A stretch of DNA of 64,000 nt from NCBI GenBank assembly GCA_030158125.1, contig JAOATL010000015.1:372001-436000 (forward strand), written 5' to 3'. This document shows positions 8,229 through 18,006 of this stretch, one piece after another. The position numbers and the translations under genes are program-made. Origin of the DNA: Limnohabitans sp. Lineage in GTDB: Bacteria; Pseudomonadota; Gammaproteobacteria; Burkholderiales; Burkholderiaceae_C. The notes under the pieces were generated by a model. The model did no database searches and was not told where the DNA came from. It was given only the letters and a program-made list of their open reading frames with translations. Positions within the stretch are counted from its first letter, which is position 1; each line of letters begins with the position of its first letter.

Positions 8229-9734
8229 CTATGACTTTTTTTGATCGGCCACGGCCCACTCCAACAACTTGTCTAGCGCGGGCCGTGCTGCATTGGCATT
8301 GGGGTGGTTGACGATGACCACGAAGACGTAGCGTTGGCCGCTGAGGCCATCAACATAGCCGGCCAACGATGCGACATCTCGCAGGCTGCCAGATTTCAGG
8401 CGTGCTCTGCCAATGGCTGGCGAATGAGGCAGTCTGTCTTTGAGGCGAGAGACGGTGCCATCGACACCCGCAATGGCCAGTGAGTTTTGAAGCGCTTGGG
8501 CATAGCTGCTGTGCGCGCCCAGTTGCAGCAAGGCCGCCAGTGCTTGGGCACTGCTGCGCTCGTCTCGTGACAGGCCTGAACCGTTGTCGAGAACGGGCTG
8601 TTTTTGATCCTTGAGGTGTTGGCGCCACCACTGCAAAACGCTGGCCCGCGAGGCCTCAAAGTTCCCAGTGCCTTGTTGGCTGGACAAGGACAAGAACAGT
8701 TGTTGGGCCATCACGTTGTTGGAAAACTTGTTGATGTCGGCCACGATGTCTGACAGGGGCAAGGACGGTGCTTCGTGCCAGAGGTTGGCACGACTTGGCG
8801 TGATGCCACTGCGCGCTTGACCCGACAGTTTGCCGCCCGCTTGAAGCCACATCGCTTGCACCATGCGCGAGGCGAAGGTGTGCGGTTGAACGTAGGCCAC
8901 AGGCCATTTTTGTTCGCCGCATGCGCTGGGGTACGTCCCCGCAAACCGCACGTGGTCTGCGTCTGTGAAATCGGCTTTGAGTTGCGAGCGCCAATCTTGG
9001 CAAGGGGCGCTCGACAAAGGCACCGACAGTGACCATTGCACGTTGCGCAGCGGCGGCTCGCTGTCGACCTTGGCTTCGCCGCGTGCAACATCGGGCGTGA
9101 ATTTGAACAGCATGGCGCTGAAGTTCAGCAACAAGCCTTGTGGCGCGACGTTGTAGGGTCGAAGTGGCTCGTCGTCAAAGCTGCCCGGATTGCGTGCTGG
9201 CAAATCGAACACACTGCCATCTAACAGGATGTCGCCACGAATGTCACGCAGGCCCTTTTGCAAAACGGCCTCCATCAAAGTTTGCAAACGTTCGACCACC
9301 AGTTTGGGATCGCCACTGCCCTTCAAGTACAGGTTGCCGTAAAGCACACCGTCTTTGACCAGGCCGTCTGTGAACACGCGATTGCGCCAGGTGAAGTCGG
9401 GTCCGAGCATGGACAAACCTGCTGAGGTGGTGATCAGTTTCATGACCGAGGCAGGGTTCATGTCGGCGTTGGCACGGTGGTGCAGTCTGGCTGGCGGCAA
9501 TGCCTCGCCGGGTGATGCGTTGACGGGCGCAACCAAGACGCTGATGGCGTTGAGTGGCACATTGGCCTGCTTCAATGCAGCGTTGACACTGGCGGGCAGT
9601 GCCGTATTGCCTGGCGCGGTTGGCAAGGGTGTGGCAGGCTTGGCCTGAGCAGTCAGGCAGACGCTGGCCAAGGCCAGTGCCCAACCCAAGGCCCAGCCAG
9701 CGTTCAAGCTGTTGAAAGAGAAATACGTGCGCAT
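8229..9734 (-). CDS. dacB: D-alanyl-D-alanine carboxypeptidase/endopeptidase (PBP4, DacB type)
   Basis: Low-molecular-weight class C penicillin-binding protein that trims or opens peptidoglycan cross-links in the periplasm. A signal peptide spans about residues 1-31 (TAQA cleavage). The three penicilloyl motifs are present: SVMK (Ser96, Lys99), SNN in the segment INKFSNNVMAQQLF, and KSG in ARLKSGSLRDV. Between the first two lies the long insertion typical of PBP4. The 501-residue length matches the family. It is the first gene of a minus-strand run; the GDSL and ompW-like genes follow after 111 bases. Confidence 0.95.
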   Translation of the reverse strand: MRTYFSFNSLNAGWALGWALALASVCLTAQAKPATPLPTAPGNTALPASVNAALKQANVPLNAISVLVAPVNASPGEALPPARLHHRANADMNPASVMKLITTSAGLSMLGPDFTWRNRVFTDGLVKDGVLYGNLYLKGSGDPKLVVERLQTLMEAVLQKGLRDIRGDILLDGSVFDLPARNPGSFDDEPLRPYNVAPQGLLLNFSAMLFKFTPDVARGEAKVDSEPPLRNVQWSLSVPLSSAPCQDWRSQLKADFTDADHVRFAGTYPSACGEQKWPVAYVQPHTFASRMVQAMWLQAGGKLSGQARSGITPSRANLWHEAPSLPLSDIVADINKFSNNVMAQQLFLSLSSQQGTGNFEASRASVLQWWRQHLKDQKQPVLDNGSGLSRDERSSAQALAALLQLGAHSSYAQALQNSLAIAGVDGTVSRLKDRLPHSPAIGRARLKSGSLRDVASLAGYVDGLSGQRYVFVVIVNHPNANAARPALDKLLEWAVADQKKS

Positions 9735-9792
9735 GCCTGAAGTCTAGCCGCCTTGACATGGCCATGCGAAGCGCAGGACGTATCATTGGCAC

Positions 9793-10740
9793 ATGGCATT
9801 TTCTTCACAAACTGTTGGCCGCATGGCCGCTGTCATCACTGTCCTCATCTGGACCTCTTTCATCATTGTGGCCCGTGCGTCTGCCTCGCATGTGCTCTTG
9901 CCACTTGACATTGCCTGCGCCCGCATCGTGGGTGCCAGTAGCATTTTGTTGCCATGGGCTTGGTGGATGATGCGAGAGCAACGGCAACGCGGCGAGGTGG
10001 TGGGCTCTTTGTTTGGCTTGTCGCCACTGCCCTTGCGCATCACCGTGCAAGCCGGTTTGTTTGGTGGTTTTTTGTATGCGGTGCTGGCTTACATTGGTTT
10101 CTTTTATGCACCAGCAGGCCATGCGTCGGTGTTAATGCCGGGCAGTTTGCCTCTGTGGACCACGCTCTTGATGTGGCTCTTCTTGCGTGAGCAAATTGGC
10201 ATGAACCGAGCCATCGGTTTGATCATGATCGTGTGTGGCGATGTGTTGGTGGGGGGTGTGAGTTTGCTCAAGGCTTTTGACGGTGGCCAAGTGTGGATTG
10301 GTGATGTGCTGTTCATGACCGCTGCGTTTTGCTGGTCTGCCTACAGCGTCACGGTGCGTCGGTATGGCTTGGACGCCGTGCGTGCCACGATGGCCATCAC
10401 GGCATTTGCTTTGGTGTGTTTTGTGCCCGGCTATGCAGTGTTGGTGCATTTGGATGTGCTGCCAAGTCACATGTCACAAGCCTCGTGGTCTGAAATTGTG
10501 TTTCAAGCCGTGTTTCAAGGTGTGGGCTCGGTGGTCATTTCGGGCATCACCTTTACCCAAATGATTCGCTCGTATGGTCCGGTCAAATCCACCATGATCA
10601 CGGCTGTGGTGCCGGGGCTGTCTGCTTTGGGTGCCGTGGTTTTTTTGGGTGAGCCTTTGTCTTGGAATTTGTGGGCGGGTTTGGCCTTGGTCACGGGTGG
10701 CATTTTGTTTGGCGTGCGACAAGCCATGGTCAAGGCATGA
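9793..10740 (+). CDS. EamA/DMT-superfamily transporter
   Basis: Inner membrane permease of 315 residues with ten hydrophobic segments in two EamA repeats. The second repeat begins near residue 170 (WIGDVLFMTAAFCWSAYSV), and the family end-motif PGLSALGAVVFLGEPLSWNLWAGLALVTGG is recognisable. Substrates of this family range from amino acids to metabolites and cannot be deduced here. tsaB starts 27 bases after its stop on the same strand, so it may be the first gene of the tsaB-rimI-udg transcript. A TATCAT hexamer six bases before the ATG hints at a very short leader. Confidence 0.88.
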   Translation: MAFSSQTVGRMAAVITVLIWTSFIIVARASASHVLLPLDIACARIVGASSILLPWAWWMMREQRQRGEVVGSLFGLSPLPLRITVQAGLFGGFLYAVLAYIGFFYAPAGHASVLMPGSLPLWTTLLMWLFLREQIGMNRAIGLIMIVCGDVLVGGVSLLKAFDGGQVWIGDVLFMTAAFCWSAYSVTVRRYGLDAVRATMAITAFALVCFVPGYAVLVHLDVLPSHMSQASWSEIVFQAVFQGVGSVVISGITFTQMIRSYGPVKSTMITAVVPGLSALGAVVFLGEPLSWNLWAGLALVTGGILFGVRQAMVKA

Positions 10741-10767
10741 GCGACATCACTTGGACAGCCACTTCAC

Positions 10768-11544
10768 ATGACAACTGCATTGAAATTTTTAGCGTTTGAA
10801 ACCAGCACCGACATGATGTCGGTGGCCCTCTGTGTGGGTGACCAAACATGGCATCTGCACACCCAAGGCGGCGCCAATGCGTCGGCGCAATTGATTCCCA
10901 GTATTCACAAGTTGTTGGCGCAAGCGCAACTGCGCCTGACCGATTTAACGGCCTTGGTGGTGGGCCATGGGCCAGGCTCATTCACCGGCCTTCGAACCGC
11001 CTGTTCTGTGGCGCAAGGCTTGGCGTTGGGTGCGAACTTGAAAGTGATACCGGTCGACACCTTGATGGTGGTGGCCGAAGATGCACGCGCCTGTTTGCAA
11101 TCACCGCTGACCTGCCAGGTCAGTGTGGTGATGGATGCCCGCATGGGCGAGGTTTATGGCGGCGCCTATGAATGGTTCGCTGCAAGGGGTCAGTGGCAAG
11201 CCACTGTGCCTTTGCAGGTGGGGCCGCCAGCACAGATGGCGCAAGCACTCCTCACGGACGCTGCAGCGTCGGGCGTGTTGGCGGGCAATGGCTTTGAGGT
11301 TTACGCAGACGCATTTTCGAATGCACTTGCGCAGCGCAACCACGACCCCGTGCGCTGTGTGGCTGCCGTGCCCCATGCCTTGGCCTTGCTGCGATTGGCA
11401 CCCCCGTTGTGGGCGGCTGGAAAAGCGGTGGCGCCCGAGGACGTCCAACCCCTCTACATTCGCGACAAAGTGGCACAAACCACGGCAGAACGCGAAGCCA
11501 TCAAAGCCGCCAAAGCGGCAGGCATAGACGCACAAGCGCCATGA
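10768..11544 (+). CDS. tsaB: tRNA t6A37 threonylcarbamoyltransferase complex subunit TsaB
   Basis: Partner of TsaD and TsaE in transfer of the threonylcarbamoyl group to A37 of ANN-decoding tRNAs. An ASKHA-fold pseudo-enzyme: the FLAFETSTDMMSVAL start and VGHGPGSFTGLRT near 65-77 are the family signatures, followed by VVMDARMGEVY. The 258-residue length is slightly above the E. coli protein (231). Its TGA overlaps the rimI ATG (ATGA), a common operon arrangement in proteobacteria. It works downstream of the Sua5 protein encoded at 5170. Confidence 0.95.
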   Translation: MTTALKFLAFETSTDMMSVALCVGDQTWHLHTQGGANASAQLIPSIHKLLAQAQLRLTDLTALVVGHGPGSFTGLRTACSVAQGLALGANLKVIPVDTLMVVAEDARACLQSPLTCQVSVVMDARMGEVYGGAYEWFAARGQWQATVPLQVGPPAQMAQALLTDAAASGVLAGNGFEVYADAFSNALAQRNHDPVRCVAAVPHALALLRLAPPLWAAGKAVAPEDVQPLYIRDKVAQTTAEREAIKAAKAAGIDAQAP

Positions 11545-12041
11545 CCCGCAAAGTGCCAGGCCAAGCCAATGCGGCAAACAGCCTTGACGTTCAGTGGACA
11601 ACACTGACTGCGCATGATTTGGAAGCCGTCGTGGCGGTAGAAAAGCAAGCCTATTCGCATCCTTGGACCCTCGGTCATTTCACAGACGCTTTGAAGGCTG
11701 GGAATGTGGCGCAAGGCTTGAAGGCGGGTGATCAATGGGTGGGCTATTACGTGGCCATGCAAGTGTTGGACGAGGTGCATCTGCTGAACATCACCGTGGC
11801 GCCTTCTTTCCAGCGACAGGGCTGGGCGCGTTGTTTGATGCAATCTTTGTCGTTGTGGGCGCAAGTGCATCAGGCCACCACCTTGTGGCTGGAAGTGCGT
11901 GCAAGCAATGACCGCGCGTTGAAGCTTTACACCGGCTTGGGTTTTGAACAAGTGGGCCTTCGAAAAGACTACTACCCCAGCGGCAGAAACACCCGAGAGG
12001 CTGCTGTGGTGATGCGCATGGCACTAAACTCTACCCCATGA
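11541..12041 (+). CDS. rimI: Ribosomal protein S18-alanine N-acetyltransferase (GNAT)
   Basis: GNAT acetyltransferase, 166 residues, predicted to acetylate the N-terminal alanine of ribosomal protein S18. The acetyl-CoA loop is visible as QRQGWARCLM after beta-4 (LLNITVAPSF), and the C-terminal half holds LEVRASNDRALKLYTGLGF and RKDYYP, typical of RimI. An upstream in-frame start exists inside tsaB but ATG 11541 is favoured by the four-base overlap with the tsaB stop. A four-base overlap with the next gene continues the chain tsaB-rimI-udg. Confidence 0.93.
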   Translation: MTRKVPGQANAANSLDVQWTTLTAHDLEAVVAVEKQAYSHPWTLGHFTDALKAGNVAQGLKAGDQWVGYYVAMQVLDEVHLLNITVAPSFQRQGWARCLMQSLSLWAQVHQATTLWLEVRASNDRALKLYTGLGFEQVGLRKDYYPSGRNTREAAVVMRMALNSTP

Positions 12042-12898
12042 CTGACAACCACGACATCGACACGCGTTTCGAATTGGACGATCGCCAACGTGCCATGCTG
12101 GCCGAAATGGGCGTGCGTGTGTGGATGCCTAAGACGAAACCGCAGACGGCGCCGGCGCAACCGAGGCTTGCCGCCGTTTCGCCAATCGACAACAAGGCGG
12201 CGCCCAATGTTGCGGCAGTGCCTACAGCGGCCTCCACGCCTTTAGAGCCTTCAGGGCCTTCAGCGCCTGTGGCAAGACCGATTGCGGCAGCACCCAAAAT
12301 GGTCACAGTCCCAGTGGTGGACATTTCTGCTTTGCCCGAAGGCATTGCCAATATGGCATGGCCTGCGCTTCAAGCGGCAGTCAGTTCCTGTAGCGGTTGT
12401 GGTTTAAGTCAAGGTCGTCAACAAGCCATTTTGGGTGAAGGCCCTGCCACCGCCGAGTGGATGGTGGTGGGCGATGCACCCGGAGAAGACGAAGACAACG
12501 CGGGCACCAGCTTTGCAGGTCCTGCAGGTCAATTGCTGGACAACATGTTGAAGGCCCTTGACCTGACGCGTTCAGAGGTTTACGTCACACATGCGCTGAA
12601 GTGCCGCACACCCTCGGGTCGCAGTGCCAGTCCAGTAGAAGTGTCGCATTGCGCGTCTTACTTGGCCAGACAAGTGGCCTTGGTTCAACCCAAGGTGATT
12701 TTGGCCATGGGCAGAACCGCCGCCTTGGCTTTGCTGCAAAGTACCGAGCCTTTGGGCAAGTTGCGATCCGACGTGCAAAGCTTCCACGGCGTGCCTGTGG
12801 TGGTCACTTATCCGCCGGCTTATTTGCTTCGCAACCAGGCCGACAAAGCCAAAGCTTGGGCCGATTTGTGCCTCGCTGCCAGCTTGGTGCGTTCTTAA
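12038..12898 (+). CDS. Uracil-DNA glycosylase, family 4 type
   Basis: Removes uracil from DNA. The catalytic domain is residues about 110-285: CSGCGLSQGR supplies two cysteines of the predicted 4Fe-4S cluster, GDAPGEDEDNAGTSFAGPAG is split across the active-site loop, THALKCRTP gives a further cysteine region, and GVPVVVTYPPAYLLR carries the C-terminal motif, with a proline-rich form of the HPS-like loop. Residues about 40-100 are an Ala/Pro-rich linker, so the 286-residue length exceeds compact family 4 enzymes. It overlaps rimI by four bases, and its stop overlaps the stop of the convergent EamA gene with no terminator between them. Confidence 0.9.
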   Translation: MTDNHDIDTRFELDDRQRAMLAEMGVRVWMPKTKPQTAPAQPRLAAVSPIDNKAAPNVAAVPTAASTPLEPSGPSAPVARPIAAAPKMVTVPVVDISALPEGIANMAWPALQAAVSSCSGCGLSQGRQQAILGEGPATAEWMVVGDAPGEDEDNAGTSFAGPAGQLLDNMLKALDLTRSEVYVTHALKCRTPSGRSASPVEVSHCASYLARQVALVQPKVILAMGRTAALALLQSTEPLGKLRSDVQSFHGVPVVVTYPPAYLLRNQADKAKAWADLCLAASLVRS

Positions 12899-13782
12899 GC
12901 AGTCGCAGGTTTGGCCGGCCACAGCACGCTGGCAATCGACACCACCATCAAGCCCATGGCGGCCCAGTCCTGCCAATGCAGGGTTTCATTCAAGGCCCAA
13001 GCGCCACTGAACACGCCCAAAATCGGAATCATCATCACACTCAAGGTGGAGGCCACTGGCGGCAAACTGCGGGCCAAGTAAAACCACGCGGCGTGGGCAA
13101 AACCAAAGACCAACACGGCGTTGTACAAAATCGACGCCCAGTGCGTGGCCTTAGGTTCTTGCCAGCGATCAAACTCAAATGCAAACGACAAGAGGCCCAT
13201 GACCACGGTGGTCATGGCCGTCATCCAAAATGACAAAGTGAGTGTGGGTAAAGGGATGCTTGTGCGGCGGAGCAATTGCGTGCCCAAGGCCCATGTACTG
13301 GCCGCAATCAAAGCCAAGACCACACCCATGGGCTTGCCTGACAGATTGGACAACTCGTGCCAAAGTAGCAAGATCACGCCCAATGCTGCAGCTGCGACGC
13401 CGCCCCAAGCGCGTTGTGCCAACTGATTTTTGAACACCCAAGCGCCTATGAGCGCAGAAAAAATGGGCATGGTGTAACCCAAAATGGCCGAGCGGCCACT
13501 GGACAAATACTGCACAGCCAAAATGATCAAGGCATGCCAAATGAACATGTTGAAAATGGCCAACACCAAGAGTTCACGCCAATAGACACGAGGAATGCGG
13601 AAAGGCACTTTCATGGCCCACAGCCCCAGGCCCAGCACCGGGGTGCCGATCAGCAAGCAAATGAAGCGAAAGGTGAGAGGGGGAAAGCCTGTCACGCCCA
13701 TTTTCATGATGGGCCAGTTCAGGCCCCAGACAACCGTGAGCAGTGCCAAGATCAGCCATTGGCGAGGGGTAAGTGAGTGCAT
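12895..13782 (-). CDS. EamA/DMT-superfamily transporter
   Basis: Second EamA permease of the window, 295 residues, ten predicted membrane helices. The first repeat opens with LALLTVVWGLNWPIMKMGVT and the second with GVVLALIAASTWALGTQLL; the C-terminal MMIPILGVFSGAWALNETLHW is the family signature. It shares the overall fold but little direct sequence with the transporter at 9793. It is convergent with the uracil-DNA glycosylase gene: the two stop codons overlap by four bases. Substrate unknown. Confidence 0.9.
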   Translation of the reverse strand: MHSLTPRQWLILALLTVVWGLNWPIMKMGVTGFPPLTFRFICLLIGTPVLGLGLWAMKVPFRIPRVYWRELLVLAIFNMFIWHALIILAVQYLSSGRSAILGYTMPIFSALIGAWVFKNQLAQRAWGGVAAAALGVILLLWHELSNLSGKPMGVVLALIAASTWALGTQLLRRTSIPLPTLTLSFWMTAMTTVVMGLLSFAFEFDRWQEPKATHWASILYNAVLVFGFAHAAWFYLARSLPPVASTLSVMMIPILGVFSGAWALNETLHWQDWAAMGLMVVSIASVLWPAKPATA

Positions 13783-13834
13783 AGGGCGATCTTAGAGGCA
13801 AACAACCGATGGCGTTTGAACTTGGAAGCAGGGT

Positions 13835-13864
13835 TTGAGGCTAGCAGCGCGAAGCCTTTAAAAT
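13835..13864 (+). promoter_or_regulatory. Sigma-70-type promoter of pyrF
   Basis: TTGAGG (13835-13840), an 18-base spacer, TAAAAT (13859-13864). The predicted transcription start falls at or beside the pyrF ATG at 13871, so the mRNA would be leaderless or nearly so. Confidence 0.55.
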
Positions 13865-13870
13865 CGGGGC

Positions 13871-14713
13871 ATGACCTTCTTAGAACAACTGCAAGGCGCC
13901 GAGCGCCAAAACGGCTCCCTGTTGTGCGTGGGCTTGGACCCAGAACCCAGCAAATTCCCTGCGGGCATGAAGGGCGACGCCAGCAAGATCTATGATTTTT
14001 GCGCGCAAATTGTCGATGCTACGGCCGATTTGGCCATCTCCTTCAAGCCCCAAATTGCCTACTTTGCCGCGTACCGCGCCGAAGACCAATTGGAAAAACT
14101 CATGGAACACATGCGCCGCAACGCGCCGCATGTGCCCGTCATTTTGGATGCCAAGCGCGGCGACATTGGCTCTACCGCCGAGCAATACGCCAAAGAAGCT
14201 TTTGAGCGTTATGGTGCAGATGCAGTCACTTTGTCGCCCTTTATGGGTTTTGACTCGGTGCAGCCTTATTTGAAATACCACGGCAAAGGCGCGTTCTTGT
14301 TGTGCCGCACCTCCAACCCGGGCGGCGATGATTTGCAGAACCAACGCTTGGCATCTGTGGAAGGCCAGCCCTTGATGTACGAACACATTGCCAAGCTGGC
14401 GCAAGGCCCTTGGAACTTGAACGGTCAATTGGGCTTGGTGGTGGGCGCCACTTACCCTGCAGAAATTGAACGTGTGCGCAGTTTGGCGCCCACTTTGCCC
14501 TTGCTCATTCCCGGTGTGGGTGCGCAAGGTGGCGATGCGGTGGCCACCATCAAGGCCGGTTATCGACAAAGCAAGGGCGTTACCACGGGTGCCGTCATTG
14601 TGAATTCTTCGCGCGCTATTTTGTATGCGTCATCGGGCGATGATTTTGCACAAGCTGCGCGCAAAGAAGCCATGCGCACGCGCGATGTGTTGAGCGCTGC
14701 AGCGCAAGACTGA
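13871..14713 (+). CDS. pyrF: Orotidine 5'-phosphate decarboxylase (subfamily 2)
   Basis: Last step of UMP synthesis: decarboxylates OMP. The longer subfamily 2 enzyme, 280 residues, with [14 protein letters not shown] at 17-30, the catalytic [12 protein letters not shown] segment with Lys95, [13 protein letters not shown] and [12 protein letters not shown] near the phosphate-binding site. The start ATG lacks a Shine-Dalgarno sequence and sits seven bases past a good -10 element. A strong hairpin with a T-tract follows the stop, so it is probably monocistronic. Confidence 0.96.
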   Translation: MTFLEQLQGAERQNGSLLCVGLDPEPSKFPAGMKGDASKIYDFCAQIVDATADLAISFKPQIAYFAAYRAEDQLEKLMEHMRRNAPHVPVILDAKRGDIGSTAEQYAKEAFERYGADAVTLSPFMGFDSVQPYLKYHGKGAFLLCRTSNPGGDDLQNQRLASVEGQPLMYEHIAKLAQGPWNLNGQLGLVVGATYPAEIERVRSLAPTLPLLIPGVGAQGGDAVATIKAGYRQSKGVTTGAVIVNSSRAILYASSGDDFAQAARKEAMRTRDVLSAAAQD

Positions 14714-14746
14714 TTCAGCCGCACTGCCATCACGCGCAACCCATTC

Positions 14747-14788
14747 AGCGTCCTCACGCCGTGAAGCGTGCAGGACGCTTTATTTTTG
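14747..14788 (+). terminator. Rho-independent terminator of pyrF
   Basis: AGCGTCCTCACGC (14747-14759) pairs with GCGTG-C-AGGACGCT (14766-14779), one bulge, six-base loop, followed by TTTATTTTT. The T-tract overlaps the stop codon of the convergent uvrA gene. Confidence 0.85.
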
Positions 14789-17700
14789 GAGCAAGCGCTT
14801 TAAGTATTTGCCTGTGAAGCTGTCAGGATTTTCTGCCAGCGTTTCAGGTGTGCCGACGCCGACCACCGTGCCACCGCCAGAACCACCCTCAGGTCCCATG
14901 TCAATGAGCCAATCGGCGGTTTTGATCACATCCAAATTGTGTTCAATCACCACGATGGTGTTGCCCGCATCGCGCAGTTGATGCAAGACTTTGAGCAGCA
15001 ACGCAATGTCGGCAAAGTGCAAGCCAGTAGTGGGCTCGTCCAAGATGTACAGCGTGCGACCGGTGTCGCGCTTAGACAATTCCAACGCCAACTTCACGCG
15101 TTGTGCTTCACCGCCCGACAAGGTGGTGGCCGCTTGGCCCAAGCGGATGTAGCTCAAACCCACATCTAGCAAAGTTTGCAACTTGCGCGCAATGGCGGGC
15201 ACGGCGCTGAAGAATTCGTAGGCCGCTTCAACCGTCATGTCTAGCACTTGGGCAATGTTCTTGCCTTTGTACAAAATTTCCAAAGTCTCGCGGTTGTAGC
15301 GCTGACCATGGCACACGTCGCAAGGCACATACACATCGGGCAAGAAGTGCATTTCCACTTTCACCATGCCATCGCCTTGACACGCCTCGCAGCGGCCGCC
15401 GCCATTCGAGGCGTTGACGTTGAAGCTGAAGCGGCCTGGGCCATAACCACGCTCGCGCGCTGCAGGCACTTCGGTCATCAAATCGCGAATATGCGTGAAC
15501 AAACCGGTGTACGTGGCAGGGTTGCTGCGAGGTGTGCGGCCAATCGGCGACTGATCCACATTGATCACTTTGTCAAAGTGGTACAGGCCCAAAATGTCTT
15601 CGTGTGCAGCAGGCTCGTCGTGGGCACGGTGAATGCTGCGCGCAGCAGCGGTGTACAAAGTCTCGTTCACCAATGTTGATTTGCCTGAACCCGACACACC
15701 TGTGACGCAGGTGAGCAAGCCCACCGGAAATGCAACGTGCACATCTTTCAAGTTGTGGCCTGTGGCGCCCACAATTTCAATGAAGTCTTTGCCAGGCGCG
15801 TTGCGCTTGGCTGGCACTTCAATGGCTTTGCGGCCCGACAAATATTGGCCTGTCAGAGAATCGGGGGCCAATAAAATTTCTTCGCAGGTGCCTTGCGCCA
15901 TCACGCGGCCGCCATGCACACCAGCACCCGGGCCCATGTCGATCACATGGTCGGCAATGCGGATCATGTCTTCGTCGTGTTCGACCACCAACACGCTGTT
16001 GCCAATGTCGCGCAAATGTTGGAGCGTGCCAATGAGGCGGTCGTTGTCGCGCTGGTGCAAGCCAATGCTGGGCTCGTCCAGCACATACATCACGCCTGTG
16101 AGGCCCGAACCGATTTGGCTGGCCAAACGAATGCGTTGGGCTTCGCCGCCCGACAAGGTGTCGGCGCTGCGGTCCAAGCTCAAATAATTCAAACCCACGT
16201 CGTTCAAGAACTTCAAACGCGAGCCAATTTCGCGCACCACTTTGTCGGCAATTTCGGCTTTGGCACCGCGCAATTGCAAGCTTTGGAAATACGTTTGGGC
16301 CTCACCCAAAGTGACGTGATTGACTTCATAAATGGCGCGCGCTTGATCGCCCTCGCCCACACGCACATGCCGTGCTTCACGGCGCAAACGGGTGCCTTTG
16401 CAATCAGAGCAAGCATGGTGACTGCGCATGCGCGCCAAGTCTTCACGGACCACACTCGAATCAGTTTCTTTGAAGCGACGTGTGAGATTGGGAATGATGC
16501 CTTCGAACGGGTGCTTCTTGCTCACGCGTTTGCCTTGCGACGCACCCGACTCCACGATGTAGCTGAACTTGATGTCTTCTTCGCCCGAGCCCCAAAGAAT
16601 GACGTGGCGCACGTTGTCGGGCAAAGACTCGAATGCGGCTTCCACATCGAATGCGTAATGCTTGGCCAAACTTTCCAGCATGCTGAAATAAAAGCCATTG
16701 CGACGGTCCCAGCCTTTGATGGCACCACTGGCCAAGCTCAATGAAGGAAAGGCCACCACACGGTCGATGTCAAACACTTCAGTCGTGCCCAAGCCATCGC
16801 AGGTGGTGCAAGCGCCCATGGGCGAGTTGAACGAGAACAAGCGCGGCTCAAGTTCAGCAATTGAGTAATGACAAACTGGGCACGCAAACTTGGCGTTGAA
16901 CATGTGCTCTTTGCCCGTGTCCATTTCAACCGCCACCGCACGTTGCTCGGCCAAACGCAAAGCGGCTTCAAAACTTTCGGCAATTCGCTGGCGCAGGGCA
17001 TCGCGGGCGGGCGCTTCGGCTTCGTGGCGAATTTTGAGGCGGTCCACCACCACATCGATGTCGTGCTTTTCAGTTTTCTTCAAGGTGGGCAAGTTTTCCA
17101 CTTCGAAGGTTTCGCCGTTGATGCGAAAGCGCACATAGCCCAGTGCTTGCATCTGCTCGAAGACTTTTTCAAACTCGCCTTTGCGTTCGCGCGCAATGGG
17201 CGCCACGATCATGAGGCGTGTGTCTTCGGGAAGCTCTAAAACAGCATCGACCATTTGACTCACGGTTTGCGCTTGCAACGCCAAGTTGTGGTCAGGGCAG
17301 TAGGGGGTGCCGGCGCGGGCAAACAACAAACGCAGGTAGTCGTGAATCTCGGTCACGGTGCCCACCGTAGAGCGCGGGTTGTGGCTGGTGGCTTTTTGCT
17401 CAATGGAGATGGCGGGCGACAGGCCCTCGATCAAGTCCACATCGGGTTTGTCCATCAGTTGCAAAAACTGGCGCGCGTAGGCCGACAAGCTTTCGACATA
17501 TCGGCGCTGACCTTCGGCATACAAGGTGTCAAAGGCCAAGCTGGATTTGCCGGAGCCGCTGAGGCCCGTGATGACCACCAGCTGGTTGCGCGGAATGTCG
17601 AGGTCGATGTTTTTGAGGTTGTGGGTGCGAGCGCCGCGCACGCTGATGTGCGTTTGACGCAGGGCGCTGGCCAAGTAGGCACCTTCTTCGATAGCACCCA

Positions 17701-17854
17701 ATTCACTCAACCCATCTTCACCGGCCGACTGCGCTGCTTCTTGCCGTGCTGCCGCCAGCTCGGCTTCTAAAAGGCGAACTTTTTCTTTGGCATTGGCCAA
17801 AGCGGTCAAACTTGCGGGGGCGTTAGGAGCGTTCAAAATCGAGGTGCCAGACAA
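14780..17854 (-). CDS. uvrA: Excinuclease ABC subunit A
   Basis: Damage-recognition ATPase of nucleotide excision repair. Two ABC modules are seen: Walker A GLSGSGKS at 97-104 and GVSGSGKST in the second half, two LSGGEAQR signatures, paired zinc-binding CxxC motifs (CPVCHYS and CEACQG...CDVCHG), and [14 protein letters not shown] / [13 protein letters not shown] Walker B segments. Homology to E. coli UvrA begins near residue 69 ([14 protein letters not shown]); the first 68 residues are an Ala/Glu/Leu-rich, probably coiled-coil extension, giving 1024 residues against about 940. The furthest upstream start is TTG 17854; other in-frame TTGs exist inside the extension, so the true start is uncertain. 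Confidence 0.95.
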   Translation of the reverse strand: MSGTSILNAPNAPASLTALANAKEKVRLLEAELAAARQEAAQSAGEDGLSELGAIEEGAYLASALRQTHISVRGARTHNLKNIDLDIPRNQLVVITGLSGSGKSSLAFDTLYAEGQRRYVESLSAYARQFLQLMDKPDVDLIEGLSPAISIEQKATSHNPRSTVGTVTEIHDYLRLLFARAGTPYCPDHNLALQAQTVSQMVDAVLELPEDTRLMIVAPIARERKGEFEKVFEQMQALGYVRFRINGETFEVENLPTLKKTEKHDIDVVVDRLKIRHEAEAPARDALRQRIAESFEAALRLAEQRAVAVEMDTGKEHMFNAKFACPVCHYSIAELEPRLFSFNSPMGACTTCDGLGTTEVFDIDRVVAFPSLSLASGAIKGWDRRNGFYFSMLESLAKHYAFDVEAAFESLPDNVRHVILWGSGEEDIKFSYIVESGASQGKRVSKKHPFEGIIPNLTRRFKETDSSVVREDLARMRSHHACSDCKGTRLRREARHVRVGEGDQARAIYEVNHVTLGEAQTYFQSLQLRGAKAEIADKVVREIGSRLKFLNDVGLNYLSLDRSADTLSGGEAQRIRLASQIGSGLTGVMYVLDEPSIGLHQRDNDRLIGTLQHLRDIGNSVLVVEHDEDMIRIADHVIDMGPGAGVHGGRVMAQGTCEEILLAPDSLTGQYLSGRKAIEVPAKRNAPGKDFIEIVGATGHNLKDVHVAFPVGLLTCVTGVSGSGKSTLVNETLYTAAARSIHRAHDEPAAHEDILGLYHFDKVINVDQSPIGRTPRSNPATYTGLFTHIRDLMTEVPAARERGYGPGRFSFNVNASNGGGRCEACQGDGMVKVEMHFLPDVYVPCDVCHGQRYNRETLEILYKGKNIAQVLDMTVEAAYEFFSAVPAIARKLQTLLDVGLSYIRLGQAATTLSGGEAQRVKLALELSKRDTGRTLYILDEPTTGLHFADIALLLKVLHQLRDAGNTIVVIEHNLDVIKTADWLIDMGPEGGSGGGTVVGVGTPETLAENPDSFTGKYLKRLLQK

Positions 17855-17862
17855 AACCCTCG

Positions 17863-17891
17863 ATTATCGCCAGTTCAGGCAGTCCTGTCTC
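17863..17891 (-). promoter_or_regulatory. Putative uvrA promoter
   Basis: On the minus strand: GAGACA (17891-17886), 17-base spacer, GATAAT (17868-17863). The predicted transcription start is within about two bases of the TTG start codon of uvrA. No LexA-like CTGT-N8-ACAG box is visible nearby. Confidence 0.4.
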
Positions 17892-17932
17892 ATGCGGGCC
17901 AGGGTCTGTCACAACAAAGCGCCCTGGACATG

Positions 17933-17957
17933 AAAAAAGCCAGCTTGCGCTGGCTTT
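17933..17957 (-). terminator. Rho-independent terminator of the HiPIP gene
   Basis: Read on the minus strand: GCCAGC, loop GCAA, GCTGGC, then TTTTTT. It lies 50 bases beyond the HiPIP stop and ahead of uvrA, isolating the two genes. Confidence 0.85.
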
Positions 17958-17961
17958 GAAG

Positions 17962-17983
17962 AGCCACCTTGGCAAAGGTGGCT
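17962..17983. terminator. Second hairpin beside the HiPIP terminator
   Basis: AGCCACCTT (17962-17970), GGCA, AAGGTGGCT (17975-17983): a perfect nine-base stem immediately before the main terminator on the minus strand. It has no own T-tract and probably acts with its neighbour or protects the 3' end of the mRNA. Confidence 0.5.
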
Positions 17984-18006
17984 TGGGGGCCAAGAGGGTC
18001 CAGTGC

